Below are positions 8,670 to 20,792 of a DNA stretch of 64,000 nt, piece after piece (position 1 is the stretch's first letter; each line of letters starts with the position of its first letter). The notes beneath the pieces are model-generated. The model did not search any database and was not told the DNA's origin. It worked only from the letters and a program-made list of their open reading frames with translations. The translations under genes and the position numbers were made by a program. This DNA is from Pseudomonadota bacterium (GTDB lineage Bacteria > Pseudomonadota > Gammaproteobacteria > Burkholderiales > Rhodocyclaceae). The stretch covers positions 31,713 to 95,712 of the forward strand of contig QQUN01000020.1 of assembly GCA_008501585.1 (NCBI GenBank), written 5' to 3'.

Positions 8670-9776
8670 ATGCAACTGCTGACCACCACCCGGGACGCTC
8701 TGCTTGGCCCACTCCAGTCGGTGTCCGGCATTGTGGAAAAGCGCCACACCCTGCCGATCCTGTCCAATGTGCTGATCGAAAAGCACGGTGACCGCCTGAC
8801 CCTGCTGGCCACCGACATCGAGATCCAGATCCGTACCACCGCCATCGTCTCCGGCGGGCCGGAGGACCTCAGCATCACCGTGGCCGCGCGCAAGCTGCAG
8901 GACATCCTGCGTGCCCTGCCCGGCGACCACGACATCGCCCTGTCGCTCGACGACAGCCGCATGACGGTCAAGGCCGGCCGCAGCCGCTTCGCCCTGCAGA
9001 CCCTGCCGGCGGCCGACTACCCGCGCCTCTCCGTGGCCGAGGACGAAGGCGTGCGCTTCACCGTCTCGCAGCGCGCCTTCAAGAAACAGCTCGCCCTGGT
9101 GCAGTACGCCATGGCCCAGCAGGACATCCGCTACTACCTCAACGGCCTGCTCACCATGGTCGACGGCGGCACGCTGCGCATGGTCGCCACCGACGGCCAC
9201 CGCCTGGCCTACATCGAGAGCGAGATCGACGGCAACTTCCCGCGCACCGACGTCATCCTGCCGCGCAAGACCGTGCTCGAACTGGCGCGCCAGCTGGCCG
9301 ATTCGGATGAGCCGCTGGAGGTCATCATTGCCGGTAACCAGATCGTCTTCCGCTTCGGCGACATCGAGCTCATCTCCAAGCTGGTCGACGGCAAGTTCCC
9401 CGACTACGAGCGGGTGATCCCGCAGAACCACCCCAAGGAACTGCGCCTGGCCCGCCAGCCGCTGCATGCCGCGCTGTCGCGTGCGGCCATCCTCACCAAC
9501 GAGAAGTTCCGCGGCGTGCGCATCGTGCTGTCGAGCGGCAGCCTCAAGATCATCAGCTCCAACGCCGAGCAGGAAGAGGCCCAGGAAGAGCTCGAGATCG
9601 ACTACACCGGCGACGGCCTCGATATCGGCTTCAACGTCACCTACCTGCTCGACGTGCTCAACAACGTCTCGTCCGACGACGTGCTGGTGCGCCTCAACGA
9701 CGGCAATTCCAGCGCCCTGATCACCCTGCCCGGCAACGACGCCTTCAAGTATGTCGTGATGCCGATGCGAATCTGA
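8670..9776 (+). CDS. dnaN: DNA polymerase III beta subunit (sliding clamp)
   Basis: The beta clamp encircles DNA and tethers Pol III. The 368 residues are standard, starting MQLLTTTRDALLGPLQSVSGIVEKRHTLPILSN in the first clamp repeat and ending YVVMPMRI, the usual C-terminus. Central motifs RYYLNGLL and ATDGHRLAYIE are conserved. A good GGAG ribosome-binding site precedes the ATG. It lies between dnaA and gyrB in the conserved origin-proximal order (recF is absent between dnaN and gyrB). Confidence 0.97.
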   Translation: MQLLTTTRDALLGPLQSVSGIVEKRHTLPILSNVLIEKHGDRLTLLATDIEIQIRTTAIVSGGPEDLSITVAARKLQDILRALPGDHDIALSLDDSRMTVKAGRSRFALQTLPAADYPRLSVAEDEGVRFTVSQRAFKKQLALVQYAMAQQDIRYYLNGLLTMVDGGTLRMVATDGHRLAYIESEIDGNFPRTDVILPRKTVLELARQLADSDEPLEVIIAGNQIVFRFGDIELISKLVDGKFPDYERVIPQNHPKELRLARQPLHAALSRAAILTNEKFRGVRIVLSSGSLKIISSNAEQEEAQEELEIDYTGDGLDIGFNVTYLLDVLNNVSSDDVLVRLNDGNSSALITLPGNDAFKYVVMPMRI

Positions 9777-9883
9777 TGACCGCCGGCGCGCCGTCACACG
9801 CGGTGCGCCGCCCGGTCTGCCATCGCGGGGCCACGACCCGCCCGATGGCATGGCGCCCCCGCCGGGCGCCCCGTGCAGTCTGA

Positions 9884-12412
<2,529 letters not shown>

Positions 12413-12437
12413 CCCCACGCGGTAATTCGAAGCACAC

Positions 12438-12468
12438 AAAGAGGCCGGTTCGGCCTCTTTGCTTTTTG
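12438..12468 (+). terminator. Rho-independent terminator after gyrB
   Basis: AAAGAGGCC and GGCCTCTTT form a perfect 9-bp stem around a short loop, followed by GCTTTTT. It begins 26 nt after the gyrB stop and separates the origin genes from the restriction operon. Confidence 0.9.
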
Positions 12469-12569
12469 GGTAGAGGCATACCGCAAGTTCGCGCTAAAGT
12501 GGCGCATGGCGCCGATCTATGTCTTCGGAATGATTGGCGAGAAGAATATGTAGCCGCTGTCCGGATCGA

Positions 12570-15350
12570 ATGACGCCCGAAGCGAAAGCCCGAACCGATA
12601 TCGACGCACGCCTTGTCCTGGCTGGATGGCAGGTGCAGGATTTTCGTGCCTTGAACCTCGGCGCCGCGCGGGGTGTGGCTGTGCGCGAATACCCCACCGA
12701 TACCGGCCCGGCCGACTACATCCTGTTCATCGATCGCCAACCCGTTGGTGTCATCGAAGCCAAGCGCGATGAGGCGGGCGAGAACATCACCGCTCATGAG
12801 CCCCAAACCGCGCGCTACGCCGCCAGCCGGCTCAAGTGGCAGCTCAAGGCGGCGCCCTTGCCCTTTCTCTTCGAAACCACCGGCAGCATCACCCGCTTTA
12901 CCGACCAGCGCGATCCGGTGCCGCGTTCGCGTGAGATCTTCCATTTCTTCCAACCCGAGCAACTGCGGACATGGCTCGCCCAGCCGGACACCCTGCGCCG
13001 CCGTCTTGCCGAGGCCATGCCGCCCCTGCCCGGGCAGAACCTGCGCGATTGCCAGGTCAGCGCCGTTACCGGCCTGGAGCACTCGCTGGCCCACAACCAC
13101 CCGCGTGCGCTCATCCACATGGCAACGGGTGCGGGCAAGACCTTCACCGCCATCACCAGCGTCTATCGCCTGCTCAAGTTCGGCGGTGCCAAGCGCATCC
13201 TGTTCCTGGTGGACACCCGCAACCTGGGCAAGCAGGCGCATCAGGAATTCATGGCCTACACGCCGCCGGACGACGCGCGCAAGTTCACCGAGCTGTACAA
13301 CGTCCAGCGGCTCGCCTCGCCGAGCATCGACCCCCATGCCCAGGTGGTCATCTCCACCATCCAGCGCATGTACTCGGTGCTCTCCGGCGAGCCCATCGAC
13401 GACTCCGCCGAAGACATCTCCCTCAACGAGCTGGCGCAGACTGAGCGCCCGCAAAAGCTCGTGCGCTACAACGCTGCAGTGCCCATTGAAACCTTCGACT
13501 TCGTCATCATCGACGAATGCCACCGCAGCATCTACAACCTGTGGAAGCAGGTGCTCGACTACTTCGACGCCTTCCTCATCGGCCTCACCGCCACGCCCGA
13601 CAAGCGCACCTTCGGCTTCTTCAACGAGAACATCGTCGCTGAATACACCTACGAGCAATCCGTGGCCGACGGCGTCAACGTGGGCTACGACGTGTGGCTG
13701 ATTGAAACCGAGCGCACCCAGAAGGGTGCCGTGCTCCAGGCCAAGGAATGGGTGGACCACCGCGACCGCCAGACGCGCAAAAAGCGCTGGGCGCAAGCCG
13801 AGGAAGACGTGGCCTACACCGGCAAGGAACTGGACCGCTCGGTGGTCAACCCCAGCCAGATCCGCAACGTCATCACCGCCATGAAAACGGCGGTCGAGAC
13901 GCAGATCTTCCCCACCCGCCAGGAAACCCCCAAGACCCTCATCTTCGCCAAGACCGACAGCCACGCCGATGACATCATCCAGCTCGTGCGCGAGGTCTAC
14001 GGCCAGGGCAACGCCTTCTGCAAGAAGGTTACCTACAAGGCCGAGGAAGATCCGGACAGCATCCTCGCCAGCTTCCGCAACGACTACAACCCGCGCATCG
14101 CCGTCACCGTCGACATGATCGCCACCGGCACGGATGTGAAACCGCTGGAGATCCTGCTCTTCATGCGCGACGTGCGTTCGCGCGGCTACTACGAGCAGAT
14201 GAAGGGCCGCGGCGTGCGCAGCCTCGGCTTCGACGACCTGCAACGGGTCAGCAACAGCGCCGACAGCGCCAAGACCCGCTTCATCCTCATCGACGCCGTC
14301 GGGGTGGAAAAATCCCTCAAGACCGAAAGCCGGCCCCTGGAGAAAAAGCCCGGCGTGCCCCTCAAGGATCTGCTCCAGGGCATCGCCCTCGGCCACCGGG
14401 ACGACGACACCGTGCTCTCGCTGGCCAACCGCCTGGTACGCCTGGCCAAGCAACTCGACACCAAGGCCCAGGCGCGCATCGCGCAGGCATCCGGCGGCAC
14501 CCCGGTGGGCGAACTGGCCAAGGGGCTCATCGCCGCCATCGATCCGGACGCCATCGTTGCCACTGCCCTGGCTACAGCCCAATCACGCGGCATCACCCGC
14601 GATGAAGCCAGCCTCACCGATGCCGAGCTGGCCGACGCCCGCCAGCAGCGCGTCGCCGCCGCCTGCGCGCCCTTCGACACCCCCGAACTGCGCGACACCA
14701 TCGAAGCCGCCCGCCGCGAGCGCGAGCAGATCATCGACCACATCAACACCGACACCGTCCATTTCAGCGGCTTCGCCGCCCAGGCCGAAGCCGAGGCAAG
14801 CAAAACCATCGACAGCTTCGCCGCCTACCTGGCCGAGCACAAGGACGAGATCGCCGCCCTCGGCTTCTTCTACCAGCAGCCCTACCAGCGCCGCGCCCTC
14901 ACTTTCGAGATGATCGAAGCTCTGCACGACGCCCTGGCCCGTCCGCCTCTCATGCTCACCACCGACCGCCTCTGGGCCGCCTACGCCCGGGTGCAGGCCA
15001 GCCGTGTCAAAGGCGCCGGCACCCGCCGCCAGCTCACCGATCTGGTCTCCCTGGTGCGCTTCTGCCTCGGCCTCAATGACACCCTCCAACCCTTCGCCGA
15101 CGAAGTCGATCGCCGCTTCCAGACCTGGATCTTCCGCCATAATGCGCGCCGGGCCACCGCCTTCACCCCCGAGCAGAACGAATGGCTGCGGCTCATCAAG
15201 GAACACATCGCCGCCAGCTGCCGCATCGCGCGCGACGACTTCGACTACGCCCCCTTTGCCGCCCGGGGCGGCCTGCAGCGGGCCTGGGGGCTGTTTGGCG
15301 AACAATTGGATGAAGTGATGGACGAGATGAATCGGGAGTTGGTGGGTTGA
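12570..15350 (+). CDS. hsdR: Type I restriction enzyme R subunit (HsdR)
   Basis: HsdR is the ATP-driven translocase and endonuclease of a type I restriction-modification complex. From the ATG at 12570 (MTPEAKARTDIDARLVLAGW) it has 926 residues. The PD-(D/E)xK nuclease core is at about residues 48-66 (ADYILF...VIEAKR). SF2 helicase motifs follow: Walker A MATGAGKTF near 184, DECH box DECHRS near 314, and the late motifs ATGTDVKP and QMKGRGVRS near 516-550. An alternative upstream in-frame start at 12534 lacks conservation. The TGA overlaps the TTG start of hsdS, so hsdR is first in a coupled operon. Confidence 0.95.
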   Translation: MTPEAKARTDIDARLVLAGWQVQDFRALNLGAARGVAVREYPTDTGPADYILFIDRQPVGVIEAKRDEAGENITAHEPQTARYAASRLKWQLKAAPLPFLFETTGSITRFTDQRDPVPRSREIFHFFQPEQLRTWLAQPDTLRRRLAEAMPPLPGQNLRDCQVSAVTGLEHSLAHNHPRALIHMATGAGKTFTAITSVYRLLKFGGAKRILFLVDTRNLGKQAHQEFMAYTPPDDARKFTELYNVQRLASPSIDPHAQVVISTIQRMYSVLSGEPIDDSAEDISLNELAQTERPQKLVRYNAAVPIETFDFVIIDECHRSIYNLWKQVLDYFDAFLIGLTATPDKRTFGFFNENIVAEYTYEQSVADGVNVGYDVWLIETERTQKGAVLQAKEWVDHRDRQTRKKRWAQAEEDVAYTGKELDRSVVNPSQIRNVITAMKTAVETQIFPTRQETPKTLIFAKTDSHADDIIQLVREVYGQGNAFCKKVTYKAEEDPDSILASFRNDYNPRIAVTVDMIATGTDVKPLEILLFMRDVRSRGYYEQMKGRGVRSLGFDDLQRVSNSADSAKTRFILIDAVGVEKSLKTESRPLEKKPGVPLKDLLQGIALGHRDDDTVLSLANRLVRLAKQLDTKAQARIAQASGGTPVGELAKGLIAAIDPDAIVATALATAQSRGITRDEASLTDAELADARQQRVAAACAPFDTPELRDTIEAARREREQIIDHINTDTVHFSGFAAQAEAEASKTIDSFAAYLAEHKDEIAALGFFYQQPYQRRALTFEMIEALHDALARPPLMLTTDRLWAAYARVQASRVKGAGTRRQLTDLVSLVRFCLGLNDTLQPFADEVDRRFQTWIFRHNARRATAFTPEQNEWLRLIKEHIAASCRIARDDFDYAPFAARGGLQRAWGLFGEQLDEVMDEMNRELVG

Positions 15351-16879
15351 GGTGTGGTGAGTTGCCAGAGACGTGGGCACGCGTCCCCTTGTCGGAAGTC
15401 GCAGAGCTGAATCCAAAGGCGTTTTCCGTGGTGCCTACAGCGTCGGAGTTGCCAGTTCATTTCGTTCCGATGAGTGCGGTCAGGGAAGAGTTTGGTGGCA
15501 TCGATGTTGCGCACCGAAGACCGCTTGGTGAGGTCCGAAAGGGATACACATCGTTTCTCGGTGGTGATGTGTTGTTTGCCAAGATCACGCCATGCATGGA
15601 AAACGGAAAACTAGCCATCGTGCCGCCGTTGGATGATGGCCTTGGCTTCGGGTCAACGGAGTTTCACGTGTTGCGACCCGATGATGCGACCTGCGCGAAA
15701 TGGTTGGCGTACTACCTGTCGCAGTCAGAGTTCCGCCGGTTTGCGCGTCAGCATATGACCGGCAGTGCTGGCCAGCTCCGCGTCTCTACGTCTTGGCTGT
15801 CGAAGACGAATATTCCAGTAGCTCCCGTCGCCGAACAAACCCGCATCGTCGCCAAACTCGAAGAACTGCTCTCCGACCTGGAGGCCGGCGTGGCTGAGTT
15901 GAAGGCGGCGCAGGCCAAGCTCGCCCGCTACCGCCAGTCCCTGCTCAAGGCCGCCGTCGACGGTGCCCTCACCACCGACTGGCGCGCCCGCCACACCCCG
16001 GCCGAAACCGGCGCCCAACTGCTGGCCCGCATCCTCACCGAGCGCCGCGCCCGCTGGGAAGACAAACAACGCGCCCGATTCGCCGCCCAGGGCAAAACCC
16101 CACCGAAAAACTGGCAAGCCAAATACCCCGAACCCGTCGCGCCGGACACCACCGAGCTGCCGGCGCTGCCGGAGGGGTGGGTGTGGGCGAGCTTGTCGCA
16201 GGTCGGTTGGCTGGATAGGGGGCGCTCAAAGCACCGCCCACGAAATGCGCCTCATCTGTATGGCGGCCGCTACCCGTTTGTACAGACTGGTGATATTCGT
16301 CATTCGGAGACCTTCATTTCGGAAGCCGAGGCAACCTACAGCGAAGCGGGGTTGGCGCAGAGTCGACTGTGGCCGATTGGAACGATGTGCATCACGATTG
16401 CTGCCAATATCGGCAAGACGGCCATTCTTTCAGTGGAGGCGTGTTTTCCAGATAGCGTTGTGGGCTTTCTGCCTGCGTCGGATGAGGTCTCTGTTCGCTA
16501 TGTTGAATTCTCTATGCGCAGTGTTCAGAGAACGCTTGAAGCCGAAGCTCCGGCGACTGCACAGAAGAACATCAATCTTGAAATTCTTGAAAAAGTAGTG
16601 GTCCCGATTCCTCCCCCGCGTGAGCAGTGTCAGATAGTTGAAGTGCTCGACCACCTACTAACTGCGGGGACGGAAAACGATCACGCTATCGAGCACGCTC
16701 TCAAACAATCCGCCGCCCAACGCAAAAACCTCCTCAAAGCCGCCTTCTCTGGCCAGCTCGTGCCGCAGGACCCGGCCGACGAGCCGGCCAGCGTGCTGCT
16801 CGAACGCATTCGGGCGGAGCGCGAGACGCGGGGCGCGGTGAAACGGCGAAGACGGCCCAAACCGGGGGTGTTGGCATGA
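15347..16879 (+). CDS. hsdS: Type I restriction-modification specificity subunit (HsdS)
   Basis: HsdS sets the bipartite DNA target for both HsdM and HsdR. The 510 residues show the two-repeat plan: target-recognition domain 1 at about 1-160, a conserved coiled-coil spacer at about 165-260 with EQTRIVAKLEELLSDLEAG, domain 2 at about 275-420 starting LPEGWVWASLSQV, and a second conserved coil ending in LLKAAFSGQLVPQDP. Both recognition domains have visibly lower GC than the flanking conserved coils, as expected for exchanged modules. The start is TTG overlapping the hsdR stop (TTGA); another TTG at 15362 is possible. It overlaps the next gene by ATGA. Confidence 0.95.
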   Translation: MRCGELPETWARVPLSEVAELNPKAFSVVPTASELPVHFVPMSAVREEFGGIDVAHRRPLGEVRKGYTSFLGGDVLFAKITPCMENGKLAIVPPLDDGLGFGSTEFHVLRPDDATCAKWLAYYLSQSEFRRFARQHMTGSAGQLRVSTSWLSKTNIPVAPVAEQTRIVAKLEELLSDLEAGVAELKAAQAKLARYRQSLLKAAVDGALTTDWRARHTPAETGAQLLARILTERRARWEDKQRARFAAQGKTPPKNWQAKYPEPVAPDTTELPALPEGWVWASLSQVGWLDRGRSKHRPRNAPHLYGGRYPFVQTGDIRHSETFISEAEATYSEAGLAQSRLWPIGTMCITIAANIGKTAILSVEACFPDSVVGFLPASDEVSVRYVEFSMRSVQRTLEAEAPATAQKNINLEILEKVVVPIPPPREQCQIVEVLDHLLTAGTENDHAIEHALKQSAAQRKNLLKAAFSGQLVPQDPADEPASVLLERIRAERETRGAVKRRRRPKPGVLA

Positions 16880-18849
16880 GCAACGCGTGGGAGAGCATCG
16901 AGCTGGCGGGTCTGTCGGAATCGTGTGACCTGGAGTGCAAGGCGGCGCAGGGAAGGGACGGGCGTGGCGAGTTGCCGGCGGATTTCTGGAAGAGTTACTG
17001 CGCCATGGCCAATGGGGATGGCGGTGTGATTCTGCTCGGGGTGCAGGAGAAACCCCGCGGCCAGTTCCGCGCGGTGGGCTTGACTGACCTGGAGCGGGTG
17101 CGCAAGGCCTTGTGGGACAACCTCAACAACCGCAAGCAGGTCAGTGCCAATCTGTTGGCCGAACGGGATGTGGCGCCGATCACGGTGGACGGCAAGACCG
17201 TGCTGTGGGTGCATGTGCCGCGCGCGGATCGGCAGGTGAAACCGGTGCATCTGGGTAGCAACCCGTTCGGCGGTACCTATCTTCGGCGCTACGAGGGTGA
17301 TTACCCGGCCGATGACGAGCGTGTGCGACGCATGCTGGCGGAGCGGGTGGAGGATTCGCGCGACGACAAGGTGTTGAAAAATTTCGACTTGGCCGATCTG
17401 GACTTGGACAGCGTGGCAGCCTACCGCAACCGCTTCACCGCGGTGCGACCCGGCCACGTGTGGAGCGATCTGCCTTTGGCCGAATTTCTGCAATGCATCG
17501 GTGCGTTTGGGCGAAACCGCGAGGAGGGCTACAGCGGCCTTCGGCTGGCGGGCCTGTTGATGTTTGGTCGCGCCGAGGTGATTCGCGATGCGCTGCCGCA
17601 CTACATGGTCGATTACCAGGAGCGGCCCGAGGCCAAAACGGAAAAACGCTGGGTCGATCGCCTGGTGCCCGACGGGAGTTGGTCGGGCAATGTGTATGAT
17701 TTTTTCCGCCGGGTCTACCAGAAGCTGACCACCGATCTGAAGGTGCCGTTCCAGTTGCAGGAAGGGCAGCGGCTGGATGACAGCCCGGTGCACGAGGCGC
17801 TGCGTGAGGCGCTGGCCAACACGCTGATTCACGCCGACTATTCGGGGCGGGTGTCGATTCTGGTGGTCAAACGGCCGGATATGTTCGGCTTCCGGAATCC
17901 AGGCCGCATGCGTATCCCACCGGAGCAGGCGATTCGCGGCGGAACGAGTGATTGTCGCAACCGTCGTTTGCAGACGATGTTCCAACTCGTCGGTTACGGC
18001 GATCACGCCGGGTCCGGTTTACCCAAGATATACACCAACTGGGCCAGCCGCCATTGGCGCCGTCCGGTGCTGTATGAATTGCCCGATCCAGAGCAAACGC
18101 TTATGGAACTGCGCATGAGCAGCTTGGTGCCGGAGCAGGTGGTGATCGAACTGGAAGCGCATTACGGCGAGCGATTCCGTGCTTTGCCGGAACTCGCGCG
18201 GCTGGCCCTCATCACGGCCTGCAGCGAAGGCCTGGTGAATCATCCGCGTTTGCGGGAAATATCAACCGATCACCCGGCGGATATCAGCAAGATGCTGGCT
18301 GGGCTGGTGCGCGACGGCCTGCTGGTCTCTTCCGGGGCTGGGCGCGGCATGGTGTATTTCCTGCCGTGGCAGGATCACGCTGCCACGCTGCTGTTCGGCA
18401 AGGCCGATCAAACCGGGCAAGCCTCGGCTGAAGATGTGGCACAGGAGACTGTCGGTTTACCACCGGAGCTAGGATCCTTACCACCGGAGCTAGGAACCTT
18501 ACCACCGGAGCTTCAAGCAGCCCTCGCGAACGACGTAACTCCGCATCTGGAGTGGAACAGCATGACGCCGGCGCTGCAGGCGGAGCTGGCCGAGATGGCC
18601 CGACCGGTGAGCGAGCGAGCACGGGTGACGCCCGATGTGCTGCGACAGACCGTCCTTGAGCTTTGCCAAGGACGCTATCTTGGTCTGCGGGTACTCGCCC
18701 AACTCCTCCAGCGCGACCCGGATGATCTGCGTAAGCGGACGCTGACGCCTTTGGTCAGAGCAGGTGTATTGAAGACAGCCTTCCCGGCAATGAAAGACCC
18801 CCGGCAAGCCTACACCTCCGCAGCCAACGACACACCGAACCCGTCATGA
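16876..18849 (+). CDS. AlbA_2 (Schlafen-like) and GHKL-ATPase domain protein within the hsd operon
   Basis: A 657-residue cytoplasmic protein lying between hsdS and hsdM, coupled to both by ATGA overlaps. The N-terminus (about 10-130, with ESCDLECKAAQ and MANGDGGVILLGV) matches the AlbA_2/divergent AAA-4 putative nucleic-acid-binding domain. Residues about 305-390 carry a GHKL N-box (EALREALANTLIHADYSG) and a GSGLPKI glycine motif, as in the HATPase_c_4 group. The C-terminal third looks like winged-helix segments separated by a short LPPEL repeat (residues 528-545). Such proteins recur in type I RM loci, but the role is unknown to me; regulation or an added defence function is inference. Confidence 0.85.
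   Translation: MSNAWESIELAGLSESCDLECKAAQGRDGRGELPADFWKSYCAMANGDGGVILLGVQEKPRGQFRAVGLTDLERVRKALWDNLNNRKQVSANLLAERDVAPITVDGKTVLWVHVPRADRQVKPVHLGSNPFGGTYLRRYEGDYPADDERVRRMLAERVEDSRDDKVLKNFDLADLDLDSVAAYRNRFTAVRPGHVWSDLPLAEFLQCIGAFGRNREEGYSGLRLAGLLMFGRAEVIRDALPHYMVDYQERPEAKTEKRWVDRLVPDGSWSGNVYDFFRRVYQKLTTDLKVPFQLQEGQRLDDSPVHEALREALANTLIHADYSGRVSILVVKRPDMFGFRNPGRMRIPPEQAIRGGTSDCRNRRLQTMFQLVGYGDHAGSGLPKIYTNWASRHWRRPVLYELPDPEQTLMELRMSSLVPEQVVIELEAHYGERFRALPELARLALITACSEGLVNHPRLREISTDHPADISKMLAGLVRDGLLVSSGAGRGMVYFLPWQDHAATLLFGKADQTGQASAEDVAQETVGLPPELGSLPPELGTLPPELQAALANDVTPHLEWNSMTPALQAELAEMARPVSERARVTPDVLRQTVLELCQGRYLGLRVLAQLLQRDPDDLRKRTLTPLVRAGVLKTAFPAMKDPRQAYTSAANDTPNPS
18457..18513 (+). repeat. 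21-bp in-frame tandem repeat (LPPELG[S/T]) in the AlbA_2 gene
   Basis: TTACCACCGGAGCTAGGATC begins the first unit at 18457; the second starts at 18478 and a partial third at 18499. Each unit is 21 bp or seven codons (Leu-Pro-Pro-Glu-Leu-Gly-Ser/Thr), so gain or loss of a unit keeps the frame and only changes linker length between domains. Confidence 0.9.
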
Positions 18850-20318
18850 ACACCTCCACCCTCATCCAGAAAGTCTGGAATTTCTGCCACACCCTTCGTG
18901 ACGACGGGGTGGGCTATGGCGACTACCTGGAGCAGCTCACCTACCTGCTGTTCCTCAAGATGGCGCATGAGTACGCCCAACCGCCCTACAACCGCAACAC
19001 CCACATCCCGCGCAGCTGCGACTGGCCGAGCCTAACCGCGAAGGTGGGCGAGCCGCTGGAGGCCCATTACCTGTCGGTGCTTCACAAGCTGGGGCAGGAG
19101 CCGGGCATGCTGGGGGCGATCTTTTTCAAGGCGCAGAACAAGATCCAGGACCCGGCCAAGCTGTCGCGCCTGGTGCAGATGATCGACGCCGAACAGTGGG
19201 TGGGCATGGATGCCGACACCAAGGGCGATCTGTACGAGGGGTTGCTGCAGAAGAACGCGGAGGACACCAAGAGCGGCGCGGGGCAGTACTTCACGCCGCG
19301 CCACCTGATCCGTGCGATGGTCGAATGCGTCCAGCCGGCGCCGATGAAGACCATCGCCGACCCGGCCTGCGGCACGGGCGGTTTCTTTTTGGGCGCCTAT
19401 AACTGGCTGACGCGCGAGGGGCAAACGCTGAACAAGCGGCAGAAGGCCTTCCTGCGCGACGAAACCTTTCACGGCAACGAGATCGTGCCGAACACCCGCC
19501 GCATGTGCCTGATGAATCTGTTCCTGCACAACATCGGCGAGCTCGACGGCGAGCCGTCGGTGGAGCGGGCGGACGCGCTGATTGCCGACAACGGCAAGCG
19601 TTTCGACTATGTGCTGGCCAACCCGCCCTTCGGCAAGAAGAGCAGCATGACCATCACCAACGAGGATGGCGAGGAAGACCGCGACGCGCTGACCTACGAG
19701 CGGCAGGACTTCTGGGAAACCACATCCAACAAGCAGCTCAATTTCCTGCAGCACATCGTCACCATCCTCAAGGCCGACGGCAAGGCGGCGGTGGTGTTGC
19801 CAGACAACGTGCTATTCGAAGGCGGCGCGGGCGAGAAGATCCGCCGCAAGCTGCTGGAGACCTGCGATGTGCACACCATTCTGCGCCTGCCTACCGGCAT
19901 CTTCTACGCCAACGGGGTGAAGGCCAATGTGGTGTTTTTTGACGCCAAACCCAAGGATGGCAAGGTGCATACGGCGGGCGTGTGGTTCTACGACCTGCGC
20001 ACCAATATGCACTTCACGCTCAAGACCCGGCCGCTGAAGTATGAGGATTTGCAGGACTTCATCACCTGCTACCGGCCGGACAACCGTCATGCCCGTACAC
20101 CGACCGAGCGCTTCCGCTTCTACCCCTACGCCGATCTGATCGCCCGAGACAAGGCGAGTCTGGACGTGTTCTGGCTGAAGGACGACAGCCTGGACAACCT
20201 CGACGATCTGCCGACGCCCGATGTGCTGCAGCAGGAGATCATCGACCACCTGGAGGCAGCGTTGATGGCGTTTCGAGATGTGGCATCGGCGCTGCCGGTG
20301 TTTGAGAAGAAAAACTGA
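18846..20318 (+). CDS. hsdM: Type I restriction-modification DNA methyltransferase subunit (HsdM)
   Basis: HsdM is the N6-adenine methyltransferase of the type I complex and protects host DNA at sites chosen by HsdS. The 490 residues include the N-terminal HsdM helical domain (LRDDGVGYGDYLEQLTYLLF), the SAM-binding motif DPACGTGGFFLGAY near residue 172, and the catalytic NPPFGKKSS near 258. It is last in the operon, an unusual R-S-X-M order, and its ATG overlaps the stop of the AlbA_2 gene. No terminator is visible before the convergent 20356 gene. Confidence 0.96.
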   Translation: MNTSTLIQKVWNFCHTLRDDGVGYGDYLEQLTYLLFLKMAHEYAQPPYNRNTHIPRSCDWPSLTAKVGEPLEAHYLSVLHKLGQEPGMLGAIFFKAQNKIQDPAKLSRLVQMIDAEQWVGMDADTKGDLYEGLLQKNAEDTKSGAGQYFTPRHLIRAMVECVQPAPMKTIADPACGTGGFFLGAYNWLTREGQTLNKRQKAFLRDETFHGNEIVPNTRRMCLMNLFLHNIGELDGEPSVERADALIADNGKRFDYVLANPPFGKKSSMTITNEDGEEDRDALTYERQDFWETTSNKQLNFLQHIVTILKADGKAAVVLPDNVLFEGGAGEKIRRKLLETCDVHTILRLPTGIFYANGVKANVVFFDAKPKDGKVHTAGVWFYDLRTNMHFTLKTRPLKYEDLQDFITCYRPDNRHARTPTERFRFYPYADLIARDKASLDVFWLKDDSLDNLDDLPTPDVLQQEIIDHLEAALMAFRDVASALPVFEKKN

Positions 20319-20355
20319 GGCAGGGCCGACATCGAGCGGTGTAGTCGCCCCGGAA

Positions 20356-20676
20356 TCATTCGCCCGTGGGGTGTTCCCCGAGCGCCCCCAAAAACCGCGC
20401 CCGCGCCGCCGCCAGCGCCATCCGTCCCGATTCATCCACCAGCCGCATCGCCGTGCCGTGATAGGCCTCGAAGGCCGCCAGCACCGCATCGGCGTCCACC
20501 GTCCGCGCCGCTTTGGGGGGCGGGGGGGCTTCGCCGTCGGCGGGTTTGAGCACCGCGAACTTGGGGATGAACACCGAGCCGCCTTTTTCGGTGGCGCCGG
20601 TCATGGGGCCGGTCTTGGTGAGGATCTTGCCCTGGTATTCGAAGCGGGCGCCGAGGGGGAGCTGGTTGAATTTCAT
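20356..20676 (-). CDS. Hypothetical 106-residue protein
   Basis: Starts MKFNQLPLGARFEYQGKIL at 20676 and ends just before the convergent hsdM stop region. The first 45 residues look like a small beta-strand domain (QGKILTKTGPMTGATEKGGSVFIPKFAVL). An acidic/Pro-rich linker and an Ala-rich helix (AVLAAFEAYHGTAMRLVDE) follow. I see no signal peptide or membrane segment and cannot assign a function. A longer frame opens upstream but only 20676 gives a natural N-terminus. Confidence 0.7.
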   Translation of the reverse strand: MKFNQLPLGARFEYQGKILTKTGPMTGATEKGGSVFIPKFAVLKPADGEAPPPPKAARTVDADAVLAAFEAYHGTAMRLVDESGRMALAAARARFLGALGEHPTGE

Positions 20677-20712
20677 GGGATGGAGCGTACTGCAATCCGG
20701 GTGAGGAATGGC

Positions 20713-20792
20713 GTAGGGCGGATGAGCGTAGCGCATCCGCCGTCTCGTGTGCGCCAGCGATGGCGGATGCGCCTGCGGCTTGTCCGCCCTAC
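20713..20792. repeat. REP-like inverted-repeat element
   Basis: An imperfect palindrome bounded by GTAGGGCGGA and its complement TCCGCCCTAC, with internal GCGGATG...CATCCGC arms. It fills the gap between the 106-residue gene and the DM13 gene. Its GTAGGG ends resemble those of the hairpins at 27909-28014. Confidence 0.75.

Noticed and set aside
15662..15671. GTTTCACGTG half of a parS site inside hsdS
   Set aside because: Only a half-site inside a coding region; the other half does not match.
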